From positions 409,536 to 473,535 of the forward strand of contig NZ_RJLM01000004.1 in NCBI RefSeq assembly GCF_004104355.1: DNA of 64,000 nucleotides, read 5' to 3'. Under the pieces are notes generated by a model that saw nothing but the letters and a program-made list of their open reading frames with translations, was not told the origin of the DNA and ran no database searches. The position numbers and the translations under genes were made by a program. Source of the stretch: Photobacterium chitinilyticum. Lineage in GTDB: Bacteria > Pseudomonadota > Gammaproteobacteria > Enterobacterales > Vibrionaceae. Below, piece after piece: positions 62,833 through 64,000 of this stretch (positions are counted from its first letter, which is position 1; each line of letters starts with the position of its first letter).

Positions 62833-64000
62833 ATGGATACAAGTAATAACAGCAAAGTCGTTGATGTGAAGGTAGCAGATGGAATGGCATTTGTTATCAA
62901 GGGGAGTGATGAAGTTATTGCTGTTAAGGCTGAGTATCAAATGCAGCCAGACGAGATTATGGTCGCCAATCCAGGAACTCGTTATGTTGTATTGAGAGAT
63001 GGTGTGCCTGTGATTGTTCAGGAACCATGTCCAACTTGTGTGGCGCTATCTGACGACGGAGTTAAGGTGGCTGCTATTGAAAGTAGCGTAGCCTTTAATC
63101 CAGACTATGCCGACCAAGCCCATTTTGACAGCGATGAAATAACCGCGATACAGAATGCAATTCTTGCCGGAGAAGATCCGACGAGTATCTTTGAGGCAAC
63201 TGCCGCTGGTTCATCATCCTCGACTTCCTCAAACCAGGGCTTTGTTGTTATTGATTACGACTATGACAATGTATTGGCAGAAGCTGGATTTGATACATCA
63301 TTTGGTTCGGAGTTGGTTACCGATGAGAATGAAGACGAAAACAATAGTCCTGTTCAGTTAACCCCCGTAGATTTAAATGTAGATGTAAATCAAGCGCCTG
63401 TTGCCCAAGCTAAGCTTGATTCTGCCATTGAAGGCGGCGAGGTCATTCACGGTCAAGTTGTTGCCAACGACCCTGATGGTGACTCATTGACTTACCAGTT
63501 AGTCGATAAAAATATTCCGGCAGGCCTCACATTTAATAGTGATGGCTCGTATACGTTTGACCCAAGTCATGATGATTATGACAGCTTAGCTGAAGGTGAA
63601 ACAGTTGAACTTAAAGTCTCTTATCTGGTTGATGATGGGCATGGCGGAAAGGATACCCAGACGCTGACAATCACTGTTGTTGGTACTGATGACGGCGCCG
63701 TTGTTACCCCAACGACACCGGATGCCGATGCAGGCACGGTGAAAGAAGACACAATCCTGACTACCGGCGGCAAGCTGGACGTGGTCGACCCGGATGCAGG
63801 CGAGGCGGTGTTTGATGCCGAGACCGTCACCGACGGCAACTTCGGTACGTTCAAGATCGGCACTGACGGTACCTGGAGCTACGAGCTGAACAACGGTTCG
63901 GCGGAGGTGCAGGCACTGACCGAGGCCAGCGATCCTCTTAATCGCGAGTTCACCGTCACCACTGCCGACGGCACCGAGCATACCGTCACTGTCACCATCA
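62833..64000 (+). CDS. Giant LapA-type RTX/VCBS adhesin, N-terminal part (runs off the window)
   Basis: The frame is open from ATG 62833 to the right edge, 389 codons. Residues 1-122 form an N-terminal retention module (beta-rich, with a CPTC motif at 66-69). It is followed by T123-A124-A125-G126, the TAAG target of LapG-type proteases. A serine-rich linker and acidic region (about 127-200) come next. Then follow cadherin-like/VCBS repeats: NQAPVAQAKLDSAIEGGEVI to TLTITVVGTDD at about 196-295, and a VCBS repeat from GTVKEDTILTTGGKL. The protein is surely secreted by the divergent type I system and held in the outer-membrane TolC-type pore by this module. RTX repeats and the secretion signal would lie beyond the window. 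No strong Shine-Dalgarno precedes the ATG. Confidence 0.92.
   Translation, partial: MDTSNNSKVVDVKVADGMAFVIKGSDEVIAVKAEYQMQPDEIMVANPGTRYVVLRDGVPVIVQEPCPTCVALSDDGVKVAAIESSVAFNPDYADQAHFDSDEITAIQNAILAGEDPTSIFEATAAGSSSSTSSNQGFVVIDYDYDNVLAEAGFDTSFGSELVTDENEDENNSPVQLTPVDLNVDVNQAPVAQAKLDSAIEGGEVIHGQVVANDPDGDSLTYQLVDKNIPAGLTFNSDGSYTFDPSHDDYDSLAEGETVELKVSYLVDDGHGGKDTQTLTITVVGTDDGAVVTPTTPDADAGTVKEDTILTTGGKLDVVDPDAGEAVFDAETVTDGNFGTFKIGTDGTWSYELNNGSAEVQALTEASDPLNREFTVTTADGTEHTVTVTI

Noticed and set aside
1-64000. Mobile elements, CRISPR arrays, prophage or integron structures
   Set aside because: No transposase, integrase, att-like duplicated tRNA end or regularly spaced repeat array was found.

Overview
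The window looks like chromosomal DNA of a marine gammaproteobacterium of the family Vibrionaceae. Photobacterium or a close relative fits best, but I cannot name a species from the sequence alone. The grounds are close agreement (from memory) of BioB, BioA, Mlc, QueE and HtpX with Vibrio/Enterobacteria proteins, a complete bioA / bioBFCD locus, and a LapA-type adhesin secretion locus. I see no insertion sequence, integrase, CRISPR array or phage gene; this is a gene-dense housekeeping and nutrient-use region.

Layout. 1-7.3 kb: the 5' part of a lipoprotein gene running off the left edge, queE, the glucose-responsive repressor mlc, a GntR/FCD regulator, and a large tyrosine-decarboxylase-like PLP enzyme. 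7.3-13 kb: a lactate-use operon (lldP-lutABC, minus strand) followed by a LysR regulator. 13-20 kb: a DCC-type thioredoxin-fold protein, a Lon-substrate-domain protein, and the biotin locus with a BirA operator between the divergent bioA and bioBFCD. 20-27 kb: a membrane protein, a 53-residue small protein, htpX, a FeeM-like acyltransferase, a PQQ-type aldose dehydrogenase, a MocR regulator divergent from an EamA transporter, a tiny signal-peptide ORF, and tRNA-Ser(TGA). 27.5-32.6 kb: a sugar ABC importer with a GH4 glycosidase, and a HAD phosphatase. 33-39.8 kb: a five-gene peptide-type ABC importer and a class II HDAC-like deacetylase. 39.9-45.4 kb: hinT, a DMT transporter divergent from a RutR-like TetR regulator, an 8-oxoguanine-deaminase-like enzyme, a DUF4442 protein and a polytopic membrane protein. 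45.6-49.2 kb: two tandemly duplicated POT-family transporters that also share their upstream region. 49.9-54.1 kb: a chemoreceptor with a duplicated CHASE3-like sensor, two bacterioferritin subunits and a lone xdhC.

The right end (54.4-64 kb) is the most striking part: a complete c-di-GMP-controlled adhesin system. On the minus strand lie a HlyD-type adaptor, a TolC-type outer-membrane protein, an OmpA-like lipoprotein, a LapG-type periplasmic protease, a LapD-type receptor with degenerate GGDEF and EAL motifs, and a type I ABC exporter. Divergent from them starts a giant adhesin gene whose N-terminal retention module carries the TAAG site cut by LapG-type proteases. The inferred logic is the established Lap one: with high c-di-GMP, LapD sequesters LapG and the adhesin stays on the surface; with low c-di-GMP, LapG cuts the retention module and the cell detaches.

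A second noteworthy item is the bacterioferritin pair: one subunit keeps the ferroxidase ligands but lacks the haem methionine, and the other keeps the methionine but has lost ferroxidase ligands, which suggests an obligate hetero-oligomer. Several candidate operators can be read directly: BirA at bio, a perfect 7-2-7 palindrome at the TetR/DMT pair, TCTGTACCC repeats at the MocR/EamA pair, four ATCGAT boxes before the decarboxylase, and a CRP-like site before mlc.
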